Below, piece after piece: positions 8,991 to 10,150 of a stretch of DNA of 10,150 nucleotides (within the stretch, counting starts at the first letter, position 1; the number at the start of each line of letters is the position of its first letter). The translations under genes were made by a program, and so were the position numbers. The DNA comes from Thermomucor indicae-seudaticae (Eukaryota; Mucoromycota; Mucoromycetes; Mucorales; Lichtheimiaceae): the NCBI GenBank assembly GCA_000787465.1, contig JSYX01000909.1, positions 1 through 10,150 of the forward strand. Reading direction: 5' to 3'. The notes under the pieces are model-generated. The model worked only from the letters and a program-made list of their open reading frames with translations, did not search any database and was not told where the DNA came from.

Positions 8991-9533
8991 TCATTTTCTT
9001 CTGGCGCACTCGATATGCTTCTTGACCACCGATTCAGCGATTTCTTGGGCTGTCATGCCGTGCTCTTGGGCAATACTCGAAGGTGTTCTCCATTGAGGAG
9101 ATCTGGCCATGGTGGTGATGCCTCCGGGGGCGGAGTGAGACCGTCTCCGAAAATAAGGATGATAGTAACGGTAGTTGTTGTTCCGGATACTCTGACGATG
9201 TTCACGGGCAAGACTCTTGACACGTTCATGTCTGTAGGCTTCATACATACTCTGCTCCAATTCGATGGCATCGACAAGGATATCTAACGAGAGTCGAGGT
9301 GTATTGTTGTCACTTGGAAGTTGAGTAGGCACTGAGACTGTACGCGAATGGTTCCGCGTCATCATAGAAGAACGCTGGTGCAGCGGCTCACAAAACGACC
9401 TGAAAGATGGAAGCCGCACTTGCTGCTGCTGCTGCTTGCGTATTGTCGTTGTCTTTTTCAATGGCAAATAACGCAATGCTTGATGATCATTGTTTTGGAT
9501 TTTGGATCCTTGTATCGTATGCAAGTGGACCAT
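8991..9533 (-). CDS. Hypothetical basic, low-complexity protein with polyQ and RxxSxP motifs
   Basis: Seen: a single-exon frame of 180 residues from ATG at 9533 to the stop at 8991. Residues 34-38 are five glutamines encoded by a CAG-rich run. Residues 78-112 form the most structured part (LSLDILVDAIELEQSMYEAY, then a basic helix). A tyrosine/arginine-rich patch follows at 117-131, and a C-terminal helix at about 158-178 (HGMTAQEIAESVVKKH). RTVSVP at 64-69 and RSHSAP at 131-136 match phosphoserine motifs of the 14-3-3 or basophilic kinase type. No transmembrane segment, signal peptide or known domain is seen. A TATA-like element about 93 bp upstream supports this start; a later start at M57 or M58 cannot be excluded. 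Function unknown; a cytosolic or nuclear regulatory role is only a guess. Confidence 0.65.
   Translation of the reverse strand: MVHLHTIQGSKIQNNDHQALRYLPLKKTTTIRKQQQQQVRLPSFRSFCEPLHQRSSMMTRNHSRTVSVPTQLPSDNNTPRLSLDILVDAIELEQSMYEAYRHERVKSLAREHRQSIRNNNYRYYHPYFRRRSHSAPGGITTMARSPQWRTPSSIAQEHGMTAQEIAESVVKKHIECARRK
9421..9434. repeat. CTG/CAG triplet microsatellite encoding polyglutamine
   Basis: A short CTG run on the plus strand reads as CAG on the coding strand and supplies the five-glutamine run at residues 34-38 of the 180-residue protein. It is short, so probably polymorphic only modestly. Confidence 0.8.
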
Positions 9534-9625
9534 GCTACTGTCTTACACGAAAAGAGAATAAGAAAAGAAATGCTGTACAAGTTCCAGGAGAGAGAAAGAG
9601 ATGCTGATGACTGTAGGGTCTCCCA

Positions 9626-9639
9626 CTTTATATTTATAT
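9626..9639 (-). promoter_or_regulatory. TATA-like element upstream of the 180-residue protein gene
   Basis: The minus strand reads ATATAAATATAAAG, 93 bp before the ATG at 9533. A C/T-rich stretch (about 9577-9600) lies between it and the start. TATA plus pyrimidine tract plus ATG is a plausible core promoter order. Confidence 0.5.
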
Positions 9640-9739
9640 GTGTTGACATAGATGGATATATGGATATCACCCTTTTCCATTGTAGCCCCCCCTGAATTCC
9701 AGTCGATTTCAATGTGAACTGGATTATACGTATGGCCAC

Positions 9740-10150
9740 TCCCGCTTGTTAAAAAGTGTACCTACTTGGCACGACTTGCGGGATCATAAAGATGCATGTA
9801 CATACTGCAAGCAATCGTAATTTTTGCCATCACAATAGCATCTGCTGTAATGGCTCGGTTGATGATGATAATAATACAGTACTGGAAGGTCAATAAAATT
9901 TAAGACCAAATTAGCCTGCTAGGGTAGAACGATCGTTTCAGGGTCGATAAACATGGGTCACCTTTCTGAATTTAAGCCGGTCCTCCCCTATATGAGCCGC
10001 CTTTCCCAATGAGTCGCCATCTGCGAAATTGAGGCGCGCCAACACCAGTCTAATCCATGTCAGTCAAGCTGTGTTAATGTTATATCATTATACGACGCGT
10101 TCCCTTTCCCCACTCAGTCTCATATCTCATATACTGTTTATTGATTGAAC
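9740..10150. other. Right flank without a supported gene
   Basis: No frame of convincing length occurs. A short plus-strand ATG frame at 9953 codes for 19 residues and stops. An ATGAGCCGCC / ATGAGTCGCC near-repeat lies about 9990-10019. The region may be promoter DNA of a gene beyond the right edge. Confidence 0.5.

Noticed and set aside
9953..10012. Short plus-strand ATG frame as the start of a gene beyond the right edge
   Set aside because: It stops after 19 codons and no clear donor site is seen inside it.

Overview
The window reads as nuclear DNA of a filamentous fungus, most likely of the Mucoromycota (Mucorales-like). The evidence is short spliceosomal introns of 55-82 nt with GTAAGC, GTAACG, GTACAC or GTATGT donors and YTRAY-type branch sites. 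There are also pyrimidine-rich tracts just upstream of start codons, no bacterial ribosome-binding sites, and a large fungal PX-domain protein of the YPR097W type. No rRNA, tRNA, CRISPR array or intact transposon is visible. The assignment to Mucoromycota is inference from gene style, not proof.

Layout. Positions 1-2242 are mostly AT-rich, without a convincing gene. They hold a degenerate 41/42-bp direct repeat (251-403) and, from about 1780 to 2190, a more GC-rich patch with an uncertain minus-strand reading frame. Positions 2243-4877 (+) encode a PXB-PX-DUF3818 protein whose two large reading frames are joined by a 55-nt intron (3463-3517), giving 859 residues. Positions 5011-6216 (-) encode a four-exon nuclear protein of 328 residues that joins a transposase/paired-type helix-turn-helix to a C-terminal Myb/SANT repeat. 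The two genes are convergent, 133 bp apart, and their 3' UTRs very probably overlap.

Positions 6217-7253 show no gene. Positions 7254-8371 (-) probably hold one spliced gene of unknown function. Its terminal exon is the most credible part; the upstream exons are ambiguous, and a competing plus-strand reading contains a CxxC...CGH motif. Positions 8372-8990 show no supported gene. Positions 8991-9533 (-) encode a 180-residue basic, low-complexity protein with a polyglutamine run and two RxxSxP phosphoserine-type motifs; a TATA-like element lies about 93 bp upstream. Positions 9534-10150 otherwise show no supported gene.

The genes do not form an obvious pathway. One is a membrane or lipid-trafficking protein, one a putative DNA-binding regulator, and two are lineage-restricted unknowns. 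The most notable items are the HTH-Myb fusion, the possible in-frame alternative intron in the PX gene, the 3' UTR overlap of the convergent pair, and the unresolved locus at 7.3-8.4 kb.
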